From positions 1 to 8,772 of the forward strand of contig JAOFKK010000039.1 in NCBI GenBank assembly GCA_028040005.1: DNA of 8,772 nt, given 5' to 3'. Each line of letters opens with the position of its first letter. The stretch's first letter is position 1. The notes beneath the pieces are model-generated. The model made no database searches. It worked only from the letters and a program-made list of their open reading frames with translations, and was not told where the DNA came from. Positions 1 to 7,151 of the stretch are shown piece after piece. A program made the position numbers and the translations under genes. This stretch comes from Rickettsiales bacterium. GTDB taxonomy: Bacteria; Pseudomonadota; Alphaproteobacteria; Rickettsiales; UBA1997.

Positions 1-109
1 CCAAATCAATGGTTTAGTTGCAAGGGGAGGGTAACTGGATTGTTTTTTTATGTTTCGACATCGCGTACCCCACCAAAGTTTGTTCCAAACCTTGACTCCC
101 CTATCTTCC

Positions 110-130
110 AAAAGCCCCTGCGGGTCTTTT
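110..130. terminator. Possible rho-independent terminator hairpin
   Basis: AAAAG-CCC (110-117) pairs with GGG-T-CTTTT (122-130), with a four-base CTGC loop and one bulged T, and is followed by further T. Read in either direction the stem ends in a run of T, so it could work bidirectionally. It is also the core of a longer imperfect hairpin (about 85-146). No gene ends immediately next to it inside the window, so the terminator role is uncertain. Confidence 0.3.
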
Positions 131-174
131 TCAAGGGGAGTTTTGGAGCGGATCTTGAAGAACTCCCCTTGAAA
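129..174. repeat. Perfect 14-bp inverted repeat (hairpin) in the GC-rich segment
   Basis: The left arm TTTCAAGGGGAGTT (129-142) is exactly complementary to the right arm AACTCCCCTTGAAA (161-174), with an 18-base loop. The left arm can alternatively pair with the CTCCCC tract at 96-101, so two mutually exclusive structures are possible. The arm ends 14 bases from the stop of the truncated oxidoreductase frame, which places it at the edge of the gene remnant. Confidence 0.6.
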
Positions 175-187
175 CTAAATATTGTCG

Positions 188-313
188 TTAGATAATTTTA
201 ATATTTTTAAAACCTTTATCTTTTAATAGCCGAAATAATGTAATTCCTGCAATTCCTGCTCCAACTATTAAAATTTTTTTGTTTTGTGAATTTTACTCAT
301 ATCTAATTGACAT
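188..313 (-). pseudogene. N-terminal remnant of an FAD/NAD(P)-binding oxidoreductase
   Basis: On the minus strand a frame reads KKILIVGAGIAGITLFRLL, then a short Gly-Phe-Lys-Asn turn and IKII, ending at TAA (188-190). This is a textbook beta-alpha-beta Rossmann start, with the GxGxxG dinucleotide-binding motif (GAGIAG) and the second strand cut off just where the acidic ribose-binding residue is expected. The frame can start at ATG 311-313 (MSIRYE) but then meets an in-frame TAA at 293-295. Another ATG at 298-300 is one base out of frame across an A7 run. Only about 35 codons of a protein normally of several hundred residues remain, so it is a remnant. Which FAD enzyme it was (UbiH-like hydroxylase, amine oxidase or another) cannot be told. 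The downstream side runs into the GC-rich hairpin segment. Confidence 0.65.
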
Positions 314-362
314 ATTTTTAATATTACTGTCTATTATCCAACCTTTAGATTCAATATGAAAT

Positions 363-390
363 ATATTATATTATATTATATTATATTATA
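363..390. repeat. ATATT tandem repeat, 5.6 copies
   Basis: Five perfect ATATT units followed by ATA make a 28-base microsatellite. It lies in the AT-rich spacer between the oxidoreductase remnant and the dispersed repeat copy at 451. Such tracts are prone to slippage. No function is evident. Confidence 0.9.
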
Positions 391-450
391 AAGATTAATT
401 TTACATAATATATATTATACAATATTCTGTTATGATCTATTTATTAAATT

Positions 451-525
451 ATACCATTTTAATAAATATTCTTAATTCAAATGAGTTAATTGCAAATTAC
501 TCAGAATTTTTTAAAAAATTCTTGT
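451..525 (+). repeat. Dispersed repeat R1, copy A (degenerate)
   Basis: Positions 459-522 match the reverse complement of 3318-3381 at about 59 of 64 bases. The copy starts with ATACCATTT like the copy at 8713 but lacks about 22 bases (the TTCCCA..CTTTAAA block) present in the other two copies. It contains a perfect 20-bp palindrome at 503-522 (AGAATTTTTT/AAAAAATTCT). Similarity fades after about 525. A GTGGTA at 559-564 may mark the decayed right end. It lies just downstream of the ppdK stop codon and opposite in orientation to copy B, upstream of ppdK. I see no gene between 314 and 584; the rest of that stretch is featureless AT-rich DNA. Confidence 0.75.
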
Positions 526-584
526 GTCATTTAGTTGTCAATTAAAACCCAAAAATATGTGGTAAATTTATACTTAAATTATTT

Positions 585-3251
585 TTATTCTAAATCTTCT
601 AAGCTTGCTTGAGCAGCTGCAATTCTTGCAATTGGAACTCGGTAAGGTGAGCAAGAAACATAATCTAAGCCTATCTTGTGACAAAAATTAACAGATTTTG
701 GATCACCACCATGCTCACCACAAATGCCTAATTTAATGTTATTTCTTGTTGATCTACCATTATTGACAGCAATTTTAATTAATTGCCCTACTCCTCTTTG
801 ATCAAGAACAGCAAAAGGATCTTTTTCAATAATATTTTGTGATTTATAGTCAGGTAAAAAATTACCCGCATCATCACGAGAAATACCTAAGGTGGTTTGA
901 GTTAAGTCATTAGTACCAAAGCTAAAAAATTCTGCTTCTCTAGCAATTTCATCAGCAACTAAGGCAGCTCTTGGTAATTCAATCATGGTTCCCACCATAT
1001 AATTTAAGTCACCATTATAATTAGATTTAACCTCATTATAAGTATCATTGATAACTTTTTTTAGAATTTCTAACTCCTTAGGAATACAAACTAATGGAAC
1101 CATAATTTCAATTACTGGTGTTTGACCCTTCTTTTTAGCATTAAAAGCAGCTTCAAAAATTGCCCTAGCCTGCATTTGATAAATTTCTGGATAAGAAATA
1201 CCCAATCTACAACCTCTATGTCCTAACATTGGATTTTCTTCGCTAAGCCTTATAATTCTTGATTTAATATAATCTTTTGAAACATTTAAAATATCAGCCA
1301 TTTTAATAATATCCTTATCTTCATGAGGTAAAAATTCATGTAAAGGAGGATCGAGAAGGCGGATATTAACAGGCAAGCCATCCATAATTTCAAAAATTTC
1401 TTCAAAATCTTGCCTTTGCATAGGAAGAAGTTTTTCAATAGATTCTAACCTACCCTCTTTTGTGTCTGATAATATCATTTGACGCACAGAATCAACGCGA
1501 TCTTCATTAAAGAACATATGTTCAGTACGGCATAAGCCGATACCTTCAGCTCCAAATTCTAGTGCAATTTTACAATCTTTGGCAGTTTCGGCGTTAGTTC
1601 TGATTTTTAATCTTCTAATTTCATCAACCCAAGACATTACTATTTTAAAATCTTCTGATAATTCTGGATCAATTGTTGGTACAGTGCCTAAGATTACATC
1701 GCCAGTTGAGCCATTAATAGTGATAATTTCACCCTCTTTAATTTTGGTTTGACCAATGATAATTTCTTTAGCATCATAGTTAATTTCAACCTCTGAAGCA
1801 CCGCAAACGCAAGGGGTACCCATACCACGCGCAACAACTGCAGCGTGAGAAGTCATACCGCCGCGAGAAGTTAAAATTGCTTTAGCGACTGCCATACCCT
1901 TAATATCTTCAGGGCTTGTTTCAGCTCTTACCAAAATAACATTACCTGCTTTTGATTTTTCCTCAGCATCTTTAGAAGAAAATACCACAACACCAGAAGC
2001 AGCTCCAGGTGAAGCTGGAAGTGCCTTTGTTAAAATATCAACATCAGCCTTATCGTCAATCCTTGGATGTAATAATTGATCAAGAGATTCTGGGGAAATT
2101 CTTTTAACCGCCTCATTTTTGTTAATTAAACCTTCTGATACCATATCTACAGCAATTTTTAAGGCTGCAGTAACACTTCTTTTACCAGATCTAGTTTGAA
2201 GCATCCATAATTTATTATTTTGGATGGTAAATTCAATATCCTGCATATCACGATAATGCAATTCTAATTTTTTATAGATATCTACCAAATCTTGATAAGC
2301 AGCAGGCATAGATTCTTCCATTGATGGTAAATCTGAACCTGATTTAATTCTTGCTGCTTTAGTAATATTTTGTGGAGTTCTTATGCCAGCTACAACATCT
2401 TCACCTTGAGCATTGATTAAATATTCACCATAAAATTCCTTTGCTCCAGTTGAAGGATCACGAGTAAAAGCTACGCCCGTAGCACAAGTTTCACCCATAT
2501 TACCAAAAACCATAGATTGAATATTTACAGCAGTGCCCCATTCAACAGGGATATCATTTAATTCACGATAAGTAATGGCGCGATCATTCATCCAAGAAGC
2601 AAATACTGCTTCAATACCACCCCATAATTGCTCATTAACATTTTGAGGAAATTCTTTGCCAGTTTCTTCTGCAACTTTTGCTTTAAAAAGTGAGATAATT
2701 TCTTCCAAATGATCTTCAGTTAAGTCAGTATCTAAAAATACACCATATTCTGATTTTTTTTCATCCAATATTGCTTCAAAATTATAGTGATCAACTCCCA
2801 ACACAACATCAGAATACATTTGAATAAAGCGGCGATAAGAATCTAAGGCAAATCTTTTATTATTACTTTTATTTGCAAGGCCAATCAAGGTTTGGTCATT
2901 AAGACCAAGATTGAGAACAGTATCCATCATCCCAGGCATAGAAGCCCTAGCCCCAGAGCGAACTGAAAATAATAAAGGATTATCACTATCTCCAAAATTA
3001 GTGCCTAATTTTTGTTCAATTTTTGCAATTGATTCATTAATTTGAGATTGTAATTCTTTAGGAAAATTACGATCATTCTTATAATAAGCATCACAAACTT
3101 CGGTAGTAACGGTAAATCCAGGAGGAACGGGTAATTCCAAATTTGACATTTCTGCTAAATTAGCACCCTTACCGCCAAGCAGGTTTTTCATTGAAGCATC
3201 TCCCTCTGATTTGCCATCTCCAAAATTATAAACAAATTTATTTTTAGTCAT
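585..3251 (-). CDS. ppdK: Pyruvate, phosphate dikinase
   Basis: This enzyme interconverts pyruvate, ATP and phosphate with phosphoenolpyruvate, AMP and diphosphate in the cytoplasm. The protein has 888 residues from the ATG, full length for the family. The N-terminal ATP-grasp domain shows GGKGANLAEM (about 26-35), SVRSGARASMPGMMDT (about 96-111) and MLQTRSGKR (about 350-358). The swivelling phosphohistidine domain has GGMTSHAAVVARG, with catalytic His at about 469 and, two residues before it, the Thr that is the regulatory site in plant enzymes. The C-terminal PEP/pyruvate barrel has GLCRTEHMFF, LLDPPLHEFLP, FSFGTNDLTQTTLG and GICGEHGG with the catalytic Cys at about 844. A TTG three codons upstream is possible, but the ATG at 3249-3251 fits the family start better. 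No Shine-Dalgarno sequence is visible. The gene is separated from fabH by 163 bases mostly filled by repeat R1 copy B, so it probably has its own transcript. In intracellular bacteria the enzyme may run toward either PEP or ATP; the sequence does not decide. Confidence 0.97.
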   Translation of the reverse strand: MTKNKFVYNFGDGKSEGDASMKNLLGGKGANLAEMSNLELPVPPGFTVTTEVCDAYYKNDRNFPKELQSQINESIAKIEQKLGTNFGDSDNPLLFSVRSGARASMPGMMDTVLNLGLNDQTLIGLANKSNNKRFALDSYRRFIQMYSDVVLGVDHYNFEAILDEKKSEYGVFLDTDLTEDHLEEIISLFKAKVAEETGKEFPQNVNEQLWGGIEAVFASWMNDRAITYRELNDIPVEWGTAVNIQSMVFGNMGETCATGVAFTRDPSTGAKEFYGEYLINAQGEDVVAGIRTPQNITKAARIKSGSDLPSMEESMPAAYQDLVDIYKKLELHYRDMQDIEFTIQNNKLWMLQTRSGKRSVTAALKIAVDMVSEGLINKNEAVKRISPESLDQLLHPRIDDKADVDILTKALPASPGAASGVVVFSSKDAEEKSKAGNVILVRAETSPEDIKGMAVAKAILTSRGGMTSHAAVVARGMGTPCVCGASEVEINYDAKEIIIGQTKIKEGEIITINGSTGDVILGTVPTIDPELSEDFKIVMSWVDEIRRLKIRTNAETAKDCKIALEFGAEGIGLCRTEHMFFNEDRVDSVRQMILSDTKEGRLESIEKLLPMQRQDFEEIFEIMDGLPVNIRLLDPPLHEFLPHEDKDIIKMADILNVSKDYIKSRIIRLSEENPMLGHRGCRLGISYPEIYQMQARAIFEAAFNAKKKGQTPVIEIMVPLVCIPKELEILKKVINDTYNEVKSNYNGDLNYMVGTMIELPRAALVADEIAREAEFFSFGTNDLTQTTLGISRDDAGNFLPDYKSQNIIEKDPFAVLDQRGVGQLIKIAVNNGRSTRNNIKLGICGEHGGDPKSVNFCHKIGLDYVSCSPYRVPIARIAAAQASLEDLE

Positions 3252-3281
3252 TTTTAACAATTTTACAACTTAACTTATGTC

Positions 3282-3411
3282 ATACCACTTCCCATCTTTA
3301 AAACAATTTTTACTGTAGGAATTTTTAAAAAAATTCTGAGTAATTTACAATTAATTCATTTGAATTAAAAATATTTATTAAAAAAGCTGCTTTAAAGCTG
3401 GGAAATAATAT
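3282..3411 (-). repeat. Dispersed repeat R1, copy B: 130-bp element with terminal inverted repeats
   Basis: The two ends are inverted repeats matching at about 23 of 30 bases: ATACCACTTCCCATCTTTAAA reading in from 3282, and ATATTATTTCCCAGCTTTAAA reading in from 3411 on the other strand. The interior, read on the minus strand, matches copy A at 459-522 and copy C at 8744-8772 (28 of 29 bases there). The element fills most of the ppdK-fabH spacer and ends three bases before the fabH stop codon. It has no coding potential. Size, terminal inverted repeats and intergenic siting resemble a MITE or a bacterial palindromic repeat. On the minus-strand transcript most stem mismatches become G-U pairs. 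The AGCTTTAAAGCAGCTTTTTT stretch just after fabH might also help terminate its transcript. Confidence 0.8.
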
Positions 3412-3414
3412 CAG

Positions 3415-4374
3415 TTACCATCTAACAACAACAGATCCCCAAGTTAATCCTGCCCCTAAGGCATTCATAACAATTATACTTCCTTTCTTTATTTCATTAT
3501 TTTGCAAATAATCATCTAAGGCCAAAGGAATTGAAGCTGCGGAAGTATTGGCGTGCTTATCAACAGCAATAATTGCCTGACCTTCCTGTAAATTAAGTTT
3601 TTTTGCAACAGATTTTAAAATTCTAATATTTGCTTGATGCGATACCACATGATCAACATCGTCAATAGTTAAATTTGCCAATTTAAGACTCTCTAAAATT
3701 GAAGAAGTCATCTTGTCAACTGCATGTTTAAATACTTCCTTGCCATTCATTGTAATAACGCCAGCCTTTTGGTTAAGTGATACTCCACCATTTGTTTGCA
3801 AAATATCACCAAAAGCACCATCAGAATAGATGCAAGAAGATAATATACCTGATTCATCATCACTTTTTGATAAAATTACCGCGCCTGCACCATCACCAAA
3901 TAAAACGCAACTATTGCGATCATTCCAATCTAAGATTTTTGATAAATTTTCAGCACCAATAACTAAAATATTGCTATAATTACCAGATTTAATAAAATTA
4001 TTTGCAATATCTAGCCCATAGACAAATCCTGAACAAACGGCCTGAACATCAAATGCAAAGGCATTTTTAATACCTAATTTATTTTGAATAATAGTTGCTG
4101 TTGAAGGAAAAGTACGATCTGGAGTAGTAGTTGCAACAATTATTGCATCAATATCTTCAGCTTTTAAATTTGATTTTTCCAATGCTTTTTTGGCCGCCAA
4201 ATAACCAAGATCCGAAGTTAATTGATCTTCTGTGACATGTCTTTTTTTAATACCAGTCCTTGATTGAATCCACTCATCCGTAGTATCGATAATCTTTTCA
4301 AGATCAAAATTGGTTAGTATTTTTTGTGGTAAATATGAACCGATAGATATAATTTTGCTAGTAATATTTGTCAT
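3415..4374 (-). CDS. fabH: Beta-ketoacyl-ACP synthase III
   Basis: FabH starts type II fatty acid synthesis by condensing acetyl-CoA with malonyl-ACP. The protein has 319 residues, normal for the family. The thiolase-fold catalytic triad is visible: Cys114 in DVQAVCSGFVYG, His246 in VVSHQANIRIL and Asn276 in KHANTSAASIP. Other family signatures are DEWIQSRTGIKKRH near residues 33-45, ATTTPDRTFPSTA near 81-93, FGDGAGAVIL near 159-168 and the C-terminal NALGAGLTWGSVVVRW. Its ATG overlaps the plsX stop in an ATGA arrangement, and a GGAG lies four bases before the ATG, so the two are probably translationally coupled. The likely acceptor partner, acyl carrier protein, is encoded about 2.8 kb upstream on the same strand. 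Downstream is repeat R1 copy B. Confidence 0.97.
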   Translation of the reverse strand: MTNITSKIISIGSYLPQKILTNFDLEKIIDTTDEWIQSRTGIKKRHVTEDQLTSDLGYLAAKKALEKSNLKAEDIDAIIVATTTPDRTFPSTATIIQNKLGIKNAFAFDVQAVCSGFVYGLDIANNFIKSGNYSNILVIGAENLSKILDWNDRNSCVLFGDGAGAVILSKSDDESGILSSCIYSDGAFGDILQTNGGVSLNQKAGVITMNGKEVFKHAVDKMTSSILESLKLANLTIDDVDHVVSHQANIRILKSVAKKLNLQEGQAIIAVDKHANTSAASIPLALDDYLQNNEIKKGSIIVMNALGAGLTWGSVVVRW

Positions 4375-5429
4375 AATGCTCCGCTAATATCGTCAATATA
4401 ATCCTTCTGTAAATAGGAAGAGGACTCAATTTCCTGAACTATTCTTTCATTAATTTTATCTTCAATTAATGAAATAGCAACATTAATAGCATTAGCAAAT
4501 GATCTGGCATCGGCACTACCATGACTTTTAACCACAATACCATTTAGACCAATTAACATTGCGCCATTATAAGTATTTGGGTCAATATCTTTTAATACTT
4601 TTTTTAATGATCTACTAGCTAATAGATAGCCAATTTGAGCTAAAATAGATGATTTAAAGCCTTTTTTTAAGGTATTTGATATTAATTTTGCTGCACCTTC
4701 AATTGATTTTAAAGAAATATTGCCAGTAAAGCCGTCAGTTACCACCACATCAACTATACCTCTTGTAATATCATCACCCTCAACATAACCATGAAAATGT
4801 TCAGAAATATCACTTTCTTTTAAAAGAGTAGCGGCGCTACGAACCATATCGCTACCTTTAAGATCTTCAGATCCAACATTTAAGATACCAATTTTTGGAT
4901 TTTTAACCTTATAGGCTGCTTTAGCAAAAACATAGCCCATAACCGCAAATTGATATAATATTTCAGAGCTGCAATCAACATTAGCGCCCATATCAAGCAT
5001 TATGGTGTTTTTACCCTTAATATTAGGAATTGAAGTTACGATAGCAGGACGATCAATATCTGGTAAAGCTCTTAAGATAACTTTAGAAATGGCCATTAAA
5101 GCACCGGTATTACCAGCCGAAACTATTGCATCACTTTCTTCAGATTTAACAGAATTAATAGCCAATCTCATACTTGATTTACCACCCTTTCGTAAAGCAA
5201 CGGAAGGCTTTTCATCAGCAGATATATAGCTATCAGTGTGAATTAATTTTGATTTTTTCTTTAAAGATTTACATTTATCAAGAATAGGAGTGATCTTTAC
5301 CTCATCACCATAAATCAAAAATTCAATATCAGACCTAGAAGATGCAATAATATCAGCACCATTAATTACTGAATCGGGGGCATGGTCGCCACCCATAGCG
5401 TCTAGTGAAATTATTTTATTTTTAGTCAC
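4371..5429 (-). CDS. plsX: Phosphate acyltransferase PlsX
   Basis: PlsX converts acyl-ACP and phosphate to acyl-phosphate, the donor used by PlsY to make lysophosphatidic acid; it is a peripheral membrane enzyme in relatives. The protein has 352 residues, close to the usual 330-350. Family hallmarks are ISLDAMGGDHAPDSVINGA at the start (about 7-25), AIVSAGNTGALMA (about 101-113), MLDMGANVDC (about 144-153), GILNVGSEDLKGSDMVRSA (about 181-199), the VVVTDGFTGNISLKS block (about 228-242), and a C-terminal YNGAMLIGLNGIVVKSHGSAD segment. The start is GTG at 5427-5429, chosen because it places the LDAMGGD motif at the usual distance from the N-terminus. The gene lies 29 bases after rpmF and overlaps fabH by four bases, the classic rpmF-plsX-fabH cluster. 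Confidence 0.97.
   Translation of the reverse strand: MTKNKIISLDAMGGDHAPDSVINGADIIASSRSDIEFLIYGDEVKITPILDKCKSLKKKSKLIHTDSYISADEKPSVALRKGGKSSMRLAINSVKSEESDAIVSAGNTGALMAISKVILRALPDIDRPAIVTSIPNIKGKNTIMLDMGANVDCSSEILYQFAVMGYVFAKAAYKVKNPKIGILNVGSEDLKGSDMVRSAATLLKESDISEHFHGYVEGDDITRGIVDVVVTDGFTGNISLKSIEGAAKLISNTLKKGFKSSILAQIGYLLASRSLKKVLKDIDPNTYNGAMLIGLNGIVVKSHGSADARSFANAINVAISLIEDKINERIVQEIESSSYLQKDYIDDISGAL
4379..4382 (-). promoter_or_regulatory. Shine-Dalgarno GGAG for fabH, inside the plsX 3' end
   Basis: On the minus strand the sequence reads GCGGAGCATTATGA. GGAG sits four bases before the fabH ATG and is embedded in the last codons of plsX, with the ATGA stop-start overlap. It is the only convincing ribosome binding site I found in the window, and it supports coupled translation of plsX and fabH. 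Confidence 0.6.
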
Positions 5430-5458
5430 GAATTTGAATTAAGATTAGTAGATTATAA

Positions 5459-5695
5459 TTAACCTTCTCCTTCTGATTTCTTCTTCTCTTCAACAACCTC
5501 ACCCGTTTTAACCTCTGTATCAGCGATTACTTTTTTACCATTATAATATCCTTTAGGTGAAACATGGTGAGCAACTTTATCTTCACCAGTTACTGGATCA
5601 ACAGTAATATTTGGGAATTTTAATTTTTTTGCACCATTACCTGCCCTACGACTACCTCTTTTAGATCTGGATATTTTCTGCTTTGGAACTGCCAT
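5459..5695 (-). CDS. rpmF: 50S ribosomal protein L32
   Basis: L32 is a small structural protein of the large ribosomal subunit. The N-terminus MAVPKQKISRSKRGSRRAG is the diagnostic basic segment. PHH of the family appears here as AHHV (residues 42-45), followed by GYYNGKKVI. The two cysteine pairs that bind zinc in many L32 proteins are absent (NITVDPVTGEDKVAHHVSPKG instead), as in several alphaproteobacterial L32 proteins I recall. At 78 residues it is longer than the usual 55-65, because of a charged tail rich in Glu and Lys from about residue 57 (ending VVEEKKKSEGEG). The start is an ATG with no visible Shine-Dalgarno sequence. It leads the plsX-fabH cluster, and a possible promoter lies 34-61 bases upstream. 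Confidence 0.95.
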   Translation of the reverse strand: MAVPKQKISRSKRGSRRAGNGAKKLKFPNITVDPVTGEDKVAHHVSPKGYYNGKKVIADTEVKTGEVVEEKKKSEGEG

Positions 5696-5728
5696 AATAT
5701 TTATAAAATTAATTTTTTAAAAGAATAG

Positions 5729-5756
5729 ATAATATAAGATTTTTTTAAGAAATCAA
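5729..5756 (-). promoter_or_regulatory. Possible sigma-70-type promoter for rpmF-plsX-fabH
   Basis: On the minus strand TTGATT (5756-5751) and TATTAT (5734-5729) are separated by 16 bases. This would give a short leader of roughly 25-30 bases before the rpmF ATG. The -35 element overlaps the rarA stop codon. In DNA this AT-rich, such matches arise easily by chance, so this is a candidate only. Confidence 0.3.
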
Positions 5757-7081
5757 TATTGAATATTGTTTCGTAATTTTTTCCAATATTTTATTCTTTT
5801 AGATATGTCTCTTTCAAAACCCCTTTCATTTGGATTATAATATTTAGGCCTCACCCCTTCTTTTTGCAAAACTTCTTCAGGAAAGTATTCCTGCCCTGAA
5901 AAACAATCTTCAGTATCATGATCATAAATATATCCCTCTTTATAACCCATTTTTTTCATCATTTTTGTAGGAGCATTTAAAATATGTTTTGGAGGAGATT
6001 GGTTATTATATTTTTTAGCATCTATTCTGGCATTTTTATAGGCCTTATAGCAGGAATTAGATTTTGGAGCGGTAGCGCAATAAATAACAGCATTAGCAAT
6101 TGCATAATCACCCTCTTCCTTACCTAAAAAATGATATGAATCCTTAGCAGCGATAGCCTGAACTAATGCATTAGGATCAGCCATACCAACATCCTCACTA
6201 GCAAATCTAATTATTCTTCTTAAGATATAATTTGGATCTTCACCAGCTTCAAGCATTCTTGCCAAATAATATAAAGAAGCATCAACATCAGACCCTCTCA
6301 TAGTTTTATGTAAAGCGCTAATAAGACCATAATGATTATCATTACTCTTATCATAAATTGCCATTTTTTTATGTAATATTTGCGACAATTCTGCAATATC
6401 TATTTGCGCTGTCGAACCCAATAAAAACAATTCTTCACACAGATTTAAAAGATATCTAGTATCATTTGCTGCTATTTCTATTAATTTTTGTCTAGCATTC
6501 TTGGTTAATGGCAATTCTTGATCTTTATATTGTTCCGCTCTTTTTATTATCAATTCCAACTCATCTTCGAAAAGTGGTTTTAATTCAATTATTCTTGATC
6601 TTGATAAAAGGGCTGAATTAAGCTCAAAAGATGGATTTTCGGTTGTAGCACCAATTAATATTATAGTGCCATTTTCAATATGAGGTAAAAATAAATCCTG
6701 TTGTGATTTATTAAATCGATGAATTTCATCAATAATTAAAATTGTATTTAATGATTTTTCTTTTCTTCTTATGATGGCGTCATTAAATATTTTTCTTAAA
6801 TCTGCAACGCTAGAATTGGTGGCGGATAAAATTTCTGAATAATAATTAGGTAATTTAGAAAGAATTTTAGCAATAGAAGTTTTGCCACAGCCAGCCCTGC
6901 CCCATAAAATAATTGAAGGTAAATTTTGAGATGTAATTATTCGGGTTAAAATACCATTCTTGCCCAAAAGATGTTTCTGACCTATGATTTGATCAATCGA
7001 TATAGGTCGCAAAATATCTGCCAAAGGTTGATATGGCATATTTTGGTTATTATCTTGACTATTTGTAGATAGAGATTCCAA
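5753..7081 (-). CDS. rarA: Replication-associated recombination protein A, AAA+ ATPase (RarA/MgsA)
   Basis: RarA is a clamp-loader-like AAA+ ATPase that acts at stalled or gapped replication forks. The protein has 442 residues, close to the roughly 447 of E. coli RarA. Visible signatures are PLADILRP..IDQIIGQKHLLG (about 19-40), Walker A GRAGCGKTS (61-69), Walker B LIIDEIHRFNKSQQD (115-129), GATTENPSFELNSALLSRSR (144-163) with sensor 1 and arginine finger, then the RarA-type C-terminal oligomerization region with RGSDVDASLYYLARMLEAGEDP and IRFASEDVGMADP. The Walker A has Arg-Ala where Pro-Pro is usual, but the essential GKT is intact. The start is uncertain: TTG at 7079-7081 follows an in-frame stop closely and gives the usual N-terminal length, while an ATG at 7037-7039 would remove 14 residues. 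It sits 57 bases before rpmF and 70 after acpP. Confidence 0.95.
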   Translation of the reverse strand: MESLSTNSQDNNQNMPYQPLADILRPISIDQIIGQKHLLGKNGILTRIITSQNLPSIILWGRAGCGKTSIAKILSKLPNYYSEILSATNSSVADLRKIFNDAIIRRKEKSLNTILIIDEIHRFNKSQQDLFLPHIENGTIILIGATTENPSFELNSALLSRSRIIELKPLFEDELELIIKRAEQYKDQELPLTKNARQKLIEIAANDTRYLLNLCEELFLLGSTAQIDIAELSQILHKKMAIYDKSNDNHYGLISALHKTMRGSDVDASLYYLARMLEAGEDPNYILRRIIRFASEDVGMADPNALVQAIAAKDSYHFLGKEEGDYAIANAVIYCATAPKSNSCYKAYKNARIDAKKYNNQSPPKHILNAPTKMMKKMGYKEGYIYDHDTEDCFSGQEYFPEEVLQKEGVRPKYYNPNERGFERDISKRIKYWKKLRNNIQY

Positions 7082-7110
7082 TTTGAGGAATTAAACTGGA
7101 TTAAAGAAAG

Positions 7111-7135
7111 GGTGGTAAATCAAAAACTTACCACC
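7111..7135 (-). terminator. Hairpin after acpP, likely terminator
   Basis: A perfect 8-bp inverted repeat, GGTGGTAA (7111-7118) and TTACCACC (7128-7135), encloses a 9-base loop in the spacer between the acpP stop and the rarA start. On the minus strand it is followed by CTTTCTTTAA, a weak T-rich tail. This fits a rho-independent terminator, or attenuator, for acpP, although the U tract is poor. Confidence 0.5.
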
Positions 7136-7151
7136 AGAAAATTATATAAGA

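Larger units (their letters stand above)
1..180. other. GC-richer noncoding segment with several potential hairpins
   Basis: By hand count this stretch is about 45% G+C, clearly above the very AT-rich DNA to its right. The motif CAAGGGGAG or its complement recurs: plus orientation near 21-29 and 132-140, and complementary CTCCCC tracts at 96-101 and 163-168. The tracts can pair with one another in more than one way. I find no credible gene here. A minus-strand frame stays open from about position 205 down to a stop at 48-50, but it has no start codon and reads through the hairpins. The segment may be a mobile or palindromic repeat whose left end is outside the window. That is inference from composition and structure only. 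Confidence 0.5.

Noticed and set aside
16..63. Small minus-strand ORF of 15 codons (MSKHKKTIQLPSPCN)
   Set aside because: Too short, overlapped by repeat-like DNA, and without a ribosome binding site or known homology.
61..64. Higher-GC left segment as part of a tRNA or rRNA gene
   Set aside because: I looked for a TTCRANY T-loop and cloverleaf arms and found none; the paired arms form simple hairpins only.
3249..3260. TTG start giving ppdK three extra residues
   Set aside because: The ATG at 3249-3251 is a stronger start and gives the usual short lead before the GGKGANL motif. No ribosome binding site favours the TTG.
3777..3962. Plus-strand 61-codon open frame inside fabH
   Set aside because: It is antisense to a well-conserved gene, and its His/Leu/Ile-rich composition is what the complement of AT-rich coding DNA gives. 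No recognisable motif.
5002..5229. Plus-strand 75-codon open frame inside plsX
   Set aside because: It lies wholly opposite the conserved core of plsX and has no motif, start context or neighbours to support it.
5459..5695. Loss of L32 zinc cysteines as a sign of a decaying gene
   Set aside because: Cysteine-less L32 is known in several Alphaproteobacteria, and the rest of the protein is well preserved.
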